Shown: positions 28,385 to 36,917 of the stretch, one piece after another
Layout of the letters: every line of letters starts with the position of its first letter
Numbering within the stretch: the first letter of the stretch is position 1
Origin: Saccharopolyspora aridisoli
GTDB lineage: Bacteria > Actinomycetota > Actinomycetes > Mycobacteriales > Pseudonocardiaceae
Direction: 5' to 3'
NCBI RefSeq assembly: GCF_004348445.1
Contig: NZ_SMKV01000016.1
Coordinates: 62,001-126,000, forward strand
DNA: 64,000 nucleotides
Notes under the pieces: model-generated
What the model saw: the letters and a program-made list of their open reading frames with translations, nothing else
The model's database searches: none
What the model was told of the DNA's origin: nothing
Made by a program: the position numbers and the translations under genes

Positions 28385-28933
28385 ATGCCGATGTCTCTTC
28401 GTCTCGCCACCAAGGAGGACCGGCCCGCGATCCTCGAACTGCTCCGTTCCGCGCAGGAGAGCGCGGTGCCCGAGGCCAAGCGCGGGGAACAGGGGTTCGT
28501 CCCCGGCGAGTGGGACGAGGAGGTGCTGGAGGCGTTCACCGAGGGTCCCGGCACGTTCCTGGTGGAGGACAAGGACAAGCTCGCCGGGGTCGTGCTGACC
28601 TCGGAAGGCGGCAGCGCGCTGCCCGGACCGGCGCAGCGGACCGCGGAGCTGACCAAGAACCTCGAAGGTCCCGTCCTGCACTGCGGCCCGGTGGTGGTCG
28701 CGCCGAAGTACCGCGGCAAGGGCGTCGTCCGGATGCTGCTGTCGGGCATGGCCCTCATGCTCGGCGACCGGTACCCCAGCGCCGCGCTCTTCGTGGAGAA
28801 CACCAACCAGCGCGCGTTGAAGGCAACCCGGGCGCTCGGCATGAAGAAGCACACTCGGTTCACCCTCGACGACCGCGCCTACACGGTCTTCACCTTCGCC
28901 CCGGGTGACTTCAGCCCCAGACCGGCCAGGTGA
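28385..28933 (+). CDS. GNAT-family N-acetyltransferase
   Basis: The 182-residue protein begins MPMSLRLATKEDRPAILELL, a typical GNAT opening. The acetyl-CoA loop is VVVAPKYRGKGVVRMLLSGM near residues 103-122, and FVENTNQRALKATRALGM is motif B. It should acetylate an amine on a small molecule or protein; the substrate is unknown. It is convergent with the next gene, with almost no spacing. An ATG six bases downstream is an equally good start. Confidence 0.85.
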   Translation: MPMSLRLATKEDRPAILELLRSAQESAVPEAKRGEQGFVPGEWDEEVLEAFTEGPGTFLVEDKDKLAGVVLTSEGGSALPGPAQRTAELTKNLEGPVLHCGPVVVAPKYRGKGVVRMLLSGMALMLGDRYPSAALFVENTNQRALKATRALGMKKHTRFTLDDRAYTVFTFAPGDFSPRPAR

Positions 28934-29518
28934 TCACCCGCCGAGGCGGGCGAGGGCCTCGGCGCTGCTCAGGCAACCCGCGGTCGTGAGGTTCAGGTTC
29001 GCCACGGCCGCCTGGTGGACGGCCGGGTCCGCCGCCGTCGTGCAATCGGTGACGACGTGGGCGGTGAAGCCCAGATCGGTGGCGTGGCGGGCGGTCTGCT
29101 CGACCGTCAGGTTCGTGGCGACGCCGGTGATGAACAGCGTGTCGATCCCCCGGGCGGTCAAGCGGTCGGGCAGGTCGTTGCCCGCGAGGCCGGAGAGCTT
29201 CTGGTTGTCCACCACGTCCAGCGCGCCGGACATCTCCGGGATCAGCTGCGCACCGGGGGAGTCGGGGCGGAAGAGCTCCTGGGCCTCGCCGACCGCGCGC
29301 ATGAACTCGGTGTTGCGCACCAGCTGCCCCTCGCCCTCCGGGACGGTGAAGCGGGTGAACACCACCGGCGCGGTCGCCTCGGCGTGGAAGCGCGCCGCGC
29401 GCTCGACCACGCCGCTGCGGGCCACCGGTTCGGCGAGCATGCCGCCGAAGAACCCCTCGGGTTTGATCACGTTGACCTGCCAGTGCAGCGCCAGTACCGC
29501 GTGTGAACCGTTCGCCAT
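28934..29518 (-). CDS. Isochorismatase-fold protein lacking the usual catalytic residues
   Basis: The 194-residue protein has the isochorismatase/cysteine hydrolase fold. FFGGMLAEPVAR, VVDNQKLSGLAGNDL and LFITGVATNLTVEQTARHATDLGF align with family blocks. The first-strand aspartate (normally xxxIDxQ) is replaced in LALHWQVNVI, and the nucleophilic cysteine after GVATN is threonine (TNLTVE). The lysine block is kept. It is therefore unlikely to be a nicotinamidase-type amidohydrolase. It follows YchJ on the same strand after 114 bp. Confidence 0.78.
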   Translation of the reverse strand: MANGSHAVLALHWQVNVIKPEGFFGGMLAEPVARSGVVERAARFHAEATAPVVFTRFTVPEGEGQLVRNTEFMRAVGEAQELFRPDSPGAQLIPEMSGALDVVDNQKLSGLAGNDLPDRLTARGIDTLFITGVATNLTVEQTARHATDLGFTAHVVTDCTTAADPAVHQAAVANLNLTTAGCLSSAEALARLGG

Positions 29519-29632
29519 GCCCGAATCGTGCCCGATGCAACGGCCAGGTGGCGGGAGGGGGGAATGCGGACTCCACGTAGTGGATCCATGACCGATGTCG
29601 GTCTCGCGTGTTTCTGCCGGGAACGCCGTCGT

Positions 29633-30019
29633 TCAGCCGTGGTCGCCATCGACGTAGAACCAGGTCTTGCCACGGCGGGTGAAGCGGCTGTGCTCGGTGA
29701 GCGACCCGGTCGCACCGTCGTGGCGGTAGAGGGCGCGGAAGTCCACGGTTCCCTCGGCGTCGAAGGGACCGCCGCCGGTGCGGCTCAAGATTTCCAGGCG
29801 GAGCCAACGCTGCGCCGGGTCGAGGTCGAGCTCGGCCGGGCGCGTCTTCGGGTGCCAGGTGCGCAGCAGGTAGTCCGCGTCGCCGACCGCGAACGCCGAG
29901 TAGCGCGACCGCATCAGCTGCTCGGCCGTGGCCGCGTCGCGCTCACCGGCGTGCAGCGGTCCGCAGCACTCGCCGTAGGGTTCGCCAAGTCCGCAGGCGC
30001 ACAAATCCTTCACGCTCAC
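29633..30019 (-). CDS. YchJ-family SEC-C domain protein
   Basis: The 128-residue protein starts at a GTG and opens with a SEC-C zinc motif (CACGLGEPYGECCGPLH), followed by the YchJ block AEQLMRSRYSAFAVGDADYLLRTWHP. The rest is an NTF2-like fold ending TRRGKTWFYVDGDHG. The SEC-C motif binds zinc; the function of YchJ proteins is unknown. It lies 21 bp after the sulfatase on the same strand, so co-transcription is likely, though a functional link is not evident. Confidence 0.88.
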   Translation of the reverse strand: MSVKDLCACGLGEPYGECCGPLHAGERDAATAEQLMRSRYSAFAVGDADYLLRTWHPKTRPAELDLDPAQRWLRLEILSRTGGGPFDAEGTVDFRALYRHDGATGSLTEHSRFTRRGKTWFYVDGDHG

Positions 30020-30040
30020 CTGGGAAGTTTCTCATCCGCC

Positions 30041-31381
30041 TCACCGGTGCCGCCGGGTGCGCTCGATCGCGGCGGCGCGGTCGCGCAGGACCTCGTCGTT
30101 GAAGATGCGGGCGCGCTGGGCCAGCGAATCCCGGATCAGCGGGTGAGCGGCCGCGACGTCGGTGGACTCGGCGGGATCGGTGTCGAGGTCGAACAGCACC
30201 TCGCGCCCCAGCTCCGGCCAGACCGTCGCGGGCCACAGCAGCTTCCACCGGTCCTGGCGCGCGGCGGCGACGTTCCACACCCAGTCCGGGTCGACCTCGC
30301 CAGTCGGCCCTTCCTCCAGGTCGCCGTAGAAGTACAGCGTGCGTCCGCGCGGCATCGGCTCGCCCGCCAGCGCGGGAGCGATGCTGATGCCGTCGATGGG
30401 CCGATCGGCCGGGGGCGGGGGCGCACCGGCCAGGTCGATCAGCGTCGGCAGCAGGTCCACGAACGAGATCGGGTACCGGTTCTCACCGACGGGGACCCGG
30501 CCCGGCCAGCGGACCACGAACGGCACCCGGAGACCGCCCTCGAACGGATCGGTCTTGCGGCCCCGCAACCCGCCGGTGCTGCCCTCGAACCACGGACCGT
30601 TGTCGCTGGTGACGATGACCAGGGTGGAATCCACCAGCTCCAGTGCGCTCAGCTCGTCGAGCAGCCTGCCCACCTGCCGGTCGGCCTCGCTGATGACGTC
30701 GGGGTAGCGGCTGTCGACACCACCGGTCTCCTCGGGCACGTGGAACGGCTGGTGCACGGAGCTGTGCGGGACGTAGGCGAAGAAGGGTCGTTGCCGTGCG
30801 ACGCTCCTCCGGATGAACGCGATCGCCGCGTCGGTGTACTCGCCTGCCAGGCGCTCCTGCCCCTGCTCGGTGTTGACGTTGTCCACCGCCACCGCATCGC
30901 CCCGGTACAGCGGTAGCCACTGCTGGTCACCCCACCCCTGGTCGTTGCTGTAGGGGATTCCGCAGAAGTGGTCGAAACCGTGCGAGGACGGCAGGAAGCG
31001 GGGACGCGCGTCCCACGGGTTGCCGGTGAGCCGCGGATCGCCCAGGTGCCACTTGCCGAAAATCCCGGTGGCGTACCCGGCCGCCCGCATCGCCTCGGCG
31101 ACCGTGTGCTCGAACTCCGGCAGACCGCGGTCCTCCTCCGGCCACAGCACCTGCGGCAGACCGACCCGCTGCGCGTAGCGGCCGGTCATCAGCGCGGTCC
31201 GCGACGGGGTGCAGATCGGCGCCCCGGCGTACGCCTGCCGGAAGGTCATCCCCGCGCGGCCCACGGCGTCCATGCGCGGCGTGCCCACAGGCGAGCCGTA
31301 CCAGCTCAGATCGCCGTAGCCCAGGTCGTCGAGAACGATGAGCACGACGTTCGGTCGTGATCCCGAGAGCGCACCGGACAT
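30041..31381 (-). CDS. Sulfatase (formylglycine-dependent)
   Basis: The 446-residue protein starts MSGALSGSRPNVVLIVLDDLGYGD, with the two aspartates of the calcium site. The activation motif CTPSRTALMTGRY has the cysteine that is converted to formylglycine. GKWHLGD and TSDNGPWFEG are further active-site blocks. It should hydrolyse an organic sulfate ester. There is no signal peptide, so it is probably cytoplasmic. A longer upstream reading to 31549 lacks coding character. A sulfate-activation and sulfotransferase cluster lies 5 kb away, but a functional link is only possible. Confidence 0.9.
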   Translation of the reverse strand: MSGALSGSRPNVVLIVLDDLGYGDLSWYGSPVGTPRMDAVGRAGMTFRQAYAGAPICTPSRTALMTGRYAQRVGLPQVLWPEEDRGLPEFEHTVAEAMRAAGYATGIFGKWHLGDPRLTGNPWDARPRFLPSSHGFDHFCGIPYSNDQGWGDQQWLPLYRGDAVAVDNVNTEQGQERLAGEYTDAAIAFIRRSVARQRPFFAYVPHSSVHQPFHVPEETGGVDSRYPDVISEADRQVGRLLDELSALELVDSTLVIVTSDNGPWFEGSTGGLRGRKTDPFEGGLRVPFVVRWPGRVPVGENRYPISFVDLLPTLIDLAGAPPPPADRPIDGISIAPALAGEPMPRGRTLYFYGDLEEGPTGEVDPDWVWNVAAARQDRWKLLWPATVWPELGREVLFDLDTDPAESTDVAAAHPLIRDSLAQRARIFNDEVLRDRAAAIERTRRHR

Positions 31382-31624
31382 GTCAGCACCCCCTGGCGCG
31401 GTCGCGGCTCCGATTCTCCCCGGAAGACGGCGGTTTTCCCGTTCTTGCCACCCGGTCAGCGCACGGAACTCGATCGTCTGGCCCAGCGCGGGGAGCAGGT
31501 GTGAGAAGATTGCCCGACTCGACGAGGGATCGGCCGTGGTCACGGACATGGTTCGAGGTGATCGCCGCTCCTGCGACGAAGAGCTGCCCGACCCGAGGCA
31601 CCTTCGTCCCCGCAGGAGCAGGCA

Positions 31625-32755
31625 ATGGCCACGATCAGCTGGTCCGAGAACGGATCACCGCACTCCGCCCGTTGGCATTCCGAGAACTCGTCCCCGGCGC
31701 CCGCCAGCGTGGTCGTCGTCGACGACCGAACCACGGCGAAAGCCGCCCACCGCACCGCCGAGGCGGGCACGGCCATGATTTGGCGCGGTGACTTCCACGC
31801 GGCACGCCGCCTCGTGCAGGACCTCGACCGCCGCCTGCGCCGCCGTCCCGCGCCCGAGGGCGACGTCGCGTCGCTGTTCCGCGCGCAACGCGCCGCACGC
31901 GCCGAGCGGGCGGAACTGCTCGGCCGGGTGCTGCTGGTGCTGGAGCCCGACCACACGCTGACGCTGGAGCGCGCACCTGACGTGCGCGAGGCGTGCCTGC
32001 ACGCCTACGGCCCGCCCACCGGCGAACCGATGTGCGTGTCCGTGCCCGAACTGCTCGGAGTGGTCAGCGCTCACCAGTGGCACCAGAAGGGCGTGGACGT
32101 TCCCGCGCTCGGCGAGCGGATCCACCCCGACTACGGCGTCTTCGCACCCGTCCGGAGCGAGTACGTCGACCTCGTCGCCGAAGCGCCGCTGCCGGTCGAG
32201 CTTCCCGTCGCGTTCGACCTGGGCACCGGAACCGGCGTGCTCGCAGCGGTCCTCGGCAGGCGCGGCGCGCACGTGGTGGCCACCGACATCAACCCGCGGG
32301 CCGTGGCGTGCGCCCGTGCGAACATCCACCGGCTCGGCCTCGCCGAGCGGGTCACGGTCGGGGAGGCCGACCTGTGGCCGAGCGGACGTGCCGACGTCGT
32401 CGTGTGCAACCCGCCCTGGATTCCCGCGCGACCCACCTCAGCGCTGGAACTGGGTGTCTACGACCAGGATTCGGACATGTTGCACCGGTTCATCGACGGG
32501 ATCCGCGAGCACCTCAACCCCGGCGGCGAGGGCTGGCTCGTGCTCTCCGACCTCGCCGAACGGCTGGGCCTGCGGACCCGCGCCGCACTGCTCGACCGCA
32601 TCGCCGCCGCGGGACTGGGCGTGCGAGCCCGCTACGACACCGCGCCGAGCCACCCCAAGGCATCGGACGCCACCGACCCGCTGCACCAGGCCCGGCGGGA
32701 GGAGATCACGTCGCTGTGGCGGCTCAGCGCAGGAAGTCCAGCAGGTGGCCGGTGA
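31625..32755 (+). CDS. HemK/PrmC-like class I methyltransferase, with suspect N-terminus
   Basis: The 376-residue protein has a clear AdoMet domain: motif I AFDLGTGTGVLAAVLGRRG, VVATDINPRAVACARANI, and the (N/D)PP(Y/W) motif as VVCNPPWIP. That motif is typical of enzymes that methylate a planar amide or amino nitrogen. The first 28 residues look unnatural, while another frame at about 31649-31700 reads RITALRPLAFRELVPGA, a plausible native N-terminus joining VVVVDDRTTAKAAHRTAEAG. Two compensating indels or a sequencing error are possible. The 3' end overlaps the convergent hydrolase gene by 32 bp. Confidence 0.8.
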   Translation: MATISWSENGSPHSARWHSENSSPAPASVVVVDDRTTAKAAHRTAEAGTAMIWRGDFHAARRLVQDLDRRLRRRPAPEGDVASLFRAQRAARAERAELLGRVLLVLEPDHTLTLERAPDVREACLHAYGPPTGEPMCVSVPELLGVVSAHQWHQKGVDVPALGERIHPDYGVFAPVRSEYVDLVAEAPLPVELPVAFDLGTGTGVLAAVLGRRGAHVVATDINPRAVACARANIHRLGLAERVTVGEADLWPSGRADVVVCNPPWIPARPTSALELGVYDQDSDMLHRFIDGIREHLNPGGEGWLVLSDLAERLGLRTRAALLDRIAAAGLGVRARYDTAPSHPKASDATDPLHQARREEITSLWRLSAGSPAGGR

Positions 32756-33584
32756 CCTCGGCCGGCTTCTCCAGTTGCAGGAAGTGCCCCGCCCCGGACA
32801 GCCGCGCGGCGCGCGACGGAGGTGCGGCGCGGGACTGCGCGACCGCGAAGAAGCGCGGGTCGATGGCGCCGTCCCGTTCGCCGTGGAGGTAGAGCAGCGG
32901 GCACCGGGGTTCGGCGAGAGCCACCCGGCTGCCGCGCGAGGCCAGGGCGCGGTAGTAGGACACGACGGCCTTCGCGCGCGCCTGGTCGGGCACGGCGCGT
33001 GCGAGGTGGGCGAGGTCGTCGGTGGCGTCGTAGCCCGGTGACCACGTCCGCCACAGGCGCCGGGCCAGCCAGGTGAAGTTCCGCTCGGCCAAGCCGGGGA
33101 CCTGGTTGTAGGCGATGTACCAGGAGTGCAGCGGCTGCCTGACCAGCCCCGACAGCCAGGTCCGGGCCACCGCCCCGGTCGGGTTCATCCAGGCCAGTGG
33201 AGGCACCGCCAGGAGGGCCACGCGCGCGTAGGGCGAGGACGGGTCGGCGGCCAGTGCGCCCGCGGTGATCGCACCCCAGTCGTGGCCGATCAGCGCGGTC
33301 GAGGAGTCGCCGCCGAGGCGCTCGTGCAGCGCGATCGCATCGGCGGCGAGCGCGCTCACCGAGTAGTCGCCGTCGACCGGGGCGTCCGAAGGCGCGTAGC
33401 CGCGCAGGAACGGCGCCACCACCCGGTACCCGGCCTCGGCCAGCAGCGGCGCGACCGCGCGCCACGTCCACGCGGTGTCGGGAAAACCGTGCAGCGCCAC
33501 CAGGAGTTCACCGTCCACCGGCCCCCACTCCAGGACGCCGACGTCGTGCGTCGGGAGGGAGGCGGTGCGCTCGCGAGGTGTCAT
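32724..33584 (-). CDS. Alpha/beta hydrolase, epoxide hydrolase/dehalogenase type
   Basis: The 286-residue protein has the alpha/beta hydrolase fold with the oxyanion motif LHGFPDTAW (His32-Gly33). The nucleophile elbow GHDWG places Asp102 as nucleophile. The catalytic His is in GAGHFLQLEKP near the C-terminus. An aspartate nucleophile points to epoxide hydrolase or haloalkane dehalogenase chemistry rather than an esterase. It is divergent from the P450 gene, 113 bp apart, and could act on an epoxide made by that enzyme, which is speculation. Confidence 0.87.
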   Translation of the reverse strand: MTPRERTASLPTHDVGVLEWGPVDGELLVALHGFPDTAWTWRAVAPLLAEAGYRVVAPFLRGYAPSDAPVDGDYSVSALAADAIALHERLGGDSSTALIGHDWGAITAGALAADPSSPYARVALLAVPPLAWMNPTGAVARTWLSGLVRQPLHSWYIAYNQVPGLAERNFTWLARRLWRTWSPGYDATDDLAHLARAVPDQARAKAVVSYYRALASRGSRVALAEPRCPLLYLHGERDGAIDPRFFAVAQSRAAPPSRAARLSGAGHFLQLEKPAEVTGHLLDFLR

Positions 33585-33697
33585 GCTCCGCGACGCTAAC
33601 CGCTGCGAGCACCCGCTGCGGTGGTGGATCGATCCCGCTGGTGAAAGCCAAGTGCAAGCGGGTGCTCCTAGCGTCGGTGATCGACCTGGGAGACAAG

Positions 33698-34915
33698 ATG
33701 ACCACGATCGATCTTTCCGACCTCGACTTCTGGGCCAAGCCGCGCTCGGAGTGGGACAAGACTTTCGCGGCGCTCCGCGCGGCCGACGAACCGGTGTTCT
33801 GCCCGCGCGACCACGGTCCCGGCTTCTACGCGATCACCCGCTACGACCAGATCGCCGAGGCCAGCCGGAACCCGCAGGCGTTCAGCTCGGAGCCCATCGC
33901 CGTCGGCCTCGACGACCCACCGCCGGAGTTGTCCGGGCTGCTGGGGTCGATGATGAGCATGGACGACCCGCGTCACGCGAGGCTGCGCCGCATCGTCGCC
34001 CGCGCCTTCACCCCGAGGATGATCGCCAGGGCGACCGACGACGTCGCCAGGCTGGCCACCGAGATCGTCGACGCGCTGGTGGAGCGGGGGCCGTGCGACT
34101 TCGTCGCCGAGGTCGCCATGCCGATGCCCCTGGAGATCGTGTGCCGGATGATGGGCGTACCCGAATCCGCCCGGCCCGCGGTCGTCGAGGCGACCAACGC
34201 GCTCATCGCCGGTATCGGAGACCCCGACTACCAGGACCCGCGCGGCAAGCCCAGGGCGGCGGTGCTGGTCGACAGCGCGCGGTTCATGCACGAGCTGATG
34301 GGGGAGCTCGCCCGCGACCGGCGGGCGAACCCGGCCGTCGACATCGTCACCGCATTGGTCCACGGCGAGGTCGACGGTGAAGCGCTCAGCGACGCCGACC
34401 TGGGCAAGTTCTTCGTGCTGCTGGTCGTCGCCGGCAACGAAACCACCCGCAACGCCCTGTCGCACGCGCTGACGCTGTTCACCGACCACCCGGAGCAGCG
34501 CGACCTGCTGCTGTCCGACCTCGACGAGCGGATGCCCGCCGCGATCGAGGAGGTCGTCCGCTACGCCACACCGGTCAACTGGATGCGGCGCACCGCGACC
34601 CGCGACGTGGACCTGCTCGGCCACCGCTTCCGCGCCGGTGACCGGCTGATCATGTACTACGTGTCCGGCAACCGGGACGAGACGGTCTTCGTCGACCCGT
34701 ACCGGTTCACCATCACCCGAAACCCCAACCCCCACCTCGGTTTCGGCTCGCGCGGGCCGCACTTCTGCCTCGGCGCGCACCTGGCGCGACGCGAGATCGC
34801 CCTGATGCTGCGGGAGCTGTACACCCGGGTGCCCGACATCCACGCCACCGCCGAACCGGTCCGCCAGCGGACCAGCTTCGTCAACGGGGTGCTGGAACTG
34901 CCCTGCGCGTTCTGA
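33698..34915 (+). CDS. Cytochrome P450
   Basis: The 405-residue soluble P450 shows the I-helix oxygen motif VVAGNETTRNAL, the K-helix EEVVR, and the heme loop LGFGSRGPHFCLGAHLAR with the thiolate cysteine near residue 350. MDDPRHARLRRIVARAFTPR fits the C-helix WxxxR region. The style is that of actinobacterial CYP124/125/142-type enzymes that oxidise steroids or branched lipids, but the substrate is unproven. It starts at ATG 33698 behind GGGAGA. No ferredoxin or reductase gene is adjacent. Confidence 0.93.
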   Translation: MTTIDLSDLDFWAKPRSEWDKTFAALRAADEPVFCPRDHGPGFYAITRYDQIAEASRNPQAFSSEPIAVGLDDPPPELSGLLGSMMSMDDPRHARLRRIVARAFTPRMIARATDDVARLATEIVDALVERGPCDFVAEVAMPMPLEIVCRMMGVPESARPAVVEATNALIAGIGDPDYQDPRGKPRAAVLVDSARFMHELMGELARDRRANPAVDIVTALVHGEVDGEALSDADLGKFFVLLVVAGNETTRNALSHALTLFTDHPEQRDLLLSDLDERMPAAIEEVVRYATPVNWMRRTATRDVDLLGHRFRAGDRLIMYYVSGNRDETVFVDPYRFTITRNPNPHLGFGSRGPHFCLGAHLARREIALMLRELYTRVPDIHATAEPVRQRTSFVNGVLELPCAF

Positions 34916-34919
34916 GCGC

Positions 34920-35318
34920 TCAGCGCCCGGCGGCGCGCAGCGCGGTGCGGATCATCGGCCACTGCAGGGGCAGCCGTGCGACGGTGCCGGCGAAGAACGC
35001 CGCCGACACCGCTCCGCCCTTGCGCTTCGCGCGCTTGCCCGCGTCCACGCTCATCTTGACGTTGCCGGGGAAGACGCCGGCGAGCAGCGCGGCGCTGGCG
35101 AGCCCGGCGACGCCACGGGTGCGCGGGTGCAGCAGCCCGGCGGCGCACGCCAGCTCGGCGACACCGGAGATCTCCACCACCCGGCGGGGCGCGGGCAGCG
35201 CTGACGGGATCAGCGGCTCGAAGATCTGCGGCCTGACCAGGTGCAGCGTCCCGGAGGTGGCGAACAGCGCGGCGAGTCCGGCGATCGGGAGGTCCAGTGG
35301 TGCCGGGCGTGAGGTCAT
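34920..35318 (-). CDS. DoxX-family membrane protein
   Basis: The 132-residue protein has four hydrophobic segments: LPIAGLAALFATSGTLHLV, VVEISGVAELACAAGLL, GVAGLASAALLAGVFPGNV and a weaker C-terminal one. The block HLVRPQIFEPLIP and the GVFPGNVKMSVD turn are typical of DoxX-like proteins. Their function is loosely tied to membrane redox balance. It is convergent with the P450, 4 bp apart. The ATG at 35318 is chosen because upstream sequence in the same frame is not coding. Confidence 0.82.
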   Translation of the reverse strand: MTSRPAPLDLPIAGLAALFATSGTLHLVRPQIFEPLIPSALPAPRRVVEISGVAELACAAGLLHPRTRGVAGLASAALLAGVFPGNVKMSVDAGKRAKRKGGAVSAAFFAGTVARLPLQWPMIRTALRAAGR

Positions 35319-35416
35319 GGTGCCGAAGATAGATGACCCCGCCTGGCGCGGGGGACGAGATGGGTCACACCCGCCGTCCGCGACCTGGCCGAATCGAGCG
35401 CGGTGTCCGGGTGGTC

Positions 35417-35430
35417 GGGACTTTGGCCCC
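35417..35430. promoter_or_regulatory. DosR/DevR-like box
   Basis: GGGACTTTGGCCCC matches the dormancy-regulator core GGGACTTTNGNCCC at every fixed position. It lies 106 bp upstream of an Acg-type nitroreductase gene. In mycobacteria, acg (Rv2032) and its relatives are strongly controlled by DosR. The match is direct; regulation is inferred and no dosRS genes are in the window. Confidence 0.6.
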
Positions 35431-35536
35431 TGTGCGGGGCGCCAGGTGGCAAGGAGTCTCGGAGTCGGTCGGGGCGCCGTGCGCTCGGCGACCGCGCCGC
35501 CCTGCCCAGGGCGGATCCAGTCGGGGAGGGAACAGG

Positions 35537-36472
35537 TTGAGCGTCGCGCAGGTGGTTGGCACTGGAGCTCGGGCACCGGTCGAGTGGTCGCCCGTGGAGA
35601 TCGAGGAGATCGGCGAGGCGGTCTCGCGCGCTCCGTCGGTCCACAACAGCCGGCCCTGGTCGCTGACGCTGGAGCGGCGCACCGCCGTGCTGCGCGAGGA
35701 CCCGGCGATGCGGATGCAGCACGACCCGGAGGGTCGTGACCAGCGCATCTCGTGCGGTGCTGCGCTGATGAACATGGTGCTGGCGGTGCGGAGCCTGGGG
35801 TGGAGCGCGAAGGTCGAACTCGGGGCTTCCGGCGGTCTGGTCTCCGCGGCCGTCACCGTCGGTGAGCCCGCCGACCCGAGCCCGCGGGAGGCGACCTGGG
35901 CCCGTGCGATCCCGCAGCGCCGCAGCCACCGGCAGCCGTTCTCGGACAGGCCGGTGCCGGAGCTGCTCCGCGAGAAGATCTGGGACGCCGCCGCGGGCAC
36001 CCGCTGCGGTGGACGCTGGATCAACGCCGACGCCGAGGCCGCCGAGGTCGGGGGGATGCTGAGCCGGTCGGCCACCGCGTTCCAGGCAGACGCCGGATAC
36101 ACCCGCGAGCTGGCCGAGTGGGCGACGCCGGAGGGCAAGCGGCTGCGGACCGAGTCCGAGGGGTTGCGCGGCTTGGCGGCGGCCGGACTGACCGCCATGA
36201 CCACGAGCCTGCCCGACGGGTCCGTCCTGGCGCGGGTCCTCCGCGAGGAGGCGGTGCTGCTGGTGGGCACGCGCGGCGACCGCGCGATCGACCACCTGCG
36301 CGCGGGGCAAGCCGTCGAGCGGGCGTGGCTGGAGGCCACCAGCTCCGGCCTGTCGGTGTCGATGATGACCCAACCGCTGCACGTGGGGGAGGTCCGCACC
36401 GGCCTCGCCGATCGCCTCGGCACGTCCCTCATCCCCCAGGTGATCATGCGCTTCGGCTACCCGAAGTCCTGA
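35537..36472 (+). CDS. Acg-like nitroreductase-fold protein
   Basis: The 311-residue protein starts at a TTG (35537) seven bases after GGGAGG. It belongs to the Acg branch of the nitroreductase family: APSVHNSRPWSLTLE near the N-terminus, CGAALMNMVLAVRSLGW, AIPQRRSHRQPFSDRPVP, and TSSGLSVSMMTQPLHVGEVR. Mycobacterial Acg binds FMN but lacks reductase activity and is thought to sequester flavin during hypoxia. A DosR-like box stands upstream, which supports a hypoxia or nitric-oxide response. Confidence 0.87.
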   Translation: MSVAQVVGTGARAPVEWSPVEIEEIGEAVSRAPSVHNSRPWSLTLERRTAVLREDPAMRMQHDPEGRDQRISCGAALMNMVLAVRSLGWSAKVELGASGGLVSAAVTVGEPADPSPREATWARAIPQRRSHRQPFSDRPVPELLREKIWDAAAGTRCGGRWINADAEAAEVGGMLSRSATAFQADAGYTRELAEWATPEGKRLRTESEGLRGLAAAGLTAMTTSLPDGSVLARVLREEAVLLVGTRGDRAIDHLRAGQAVERAWLEATSSGLSVSMMTQPLHVGEVRTGLADRLGTSLIPQVIMRFGYPKS

Positions 36473-36917
36473 GCCCCACCGCGGTTCGTGCCCGATGATC
36501 GTGGCGGTCTGAGTGCTGGTCCGGACCGTCCGTGATCGATGTCGCTCCTGCCCTGTCGGTTCGGGCCAGGGCTGCCCGCTGCGGGGAACCTCGCCACCGG
36601 ACGGCCGTGCAGTCGGGAGAACGGGGAAAGCCACTGGTTCTGTGAACGGGAGGTGACTTCCGCTCACGTCGGCCGTGTGCAGGTGCGCGTTCCTCCGTGC
36701 GCGCCCGCCCTCTGGTCCCGCTGCTGTCCCGGCGGGCGAGGTTTGTCGGGTTGTGGCAGGTCGCGCGGCCCGTATTCGGTTCTGCTCCTGGGAAAAACCA
36801 AAACTGGCGAGTAATGGTCACCGGGCTTCTCCGTCCGGGGGTGGTCGGTCACCGTATGGATCCAGACGTCCCACGGGATGGACCGGTTCGTCCCTCGATC
36901 AGAGGACAGAGGTGCCT
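36473..36917. other. Long leader region before the sulfate-activation cluster
   Basis: This 445-bp region shows no convincing gene. It contains a locally A-rich patch near 36792-36815 and two copies of GGTCACCG, about 30 bp apart, near 36820 and 36850. These could be promoter or operator elements for the sulfur genes, but no known motif was recognised. Confidence 0.35.

Noticed and set aside
29633-31381. Functional link between the sulfatase/YchJ pair and the sulfation cluster at 36.9 kb
   Set aside because: They are 5 kb apart, on the opposite strand, with unrelated genes between; proximity alone is not enough.
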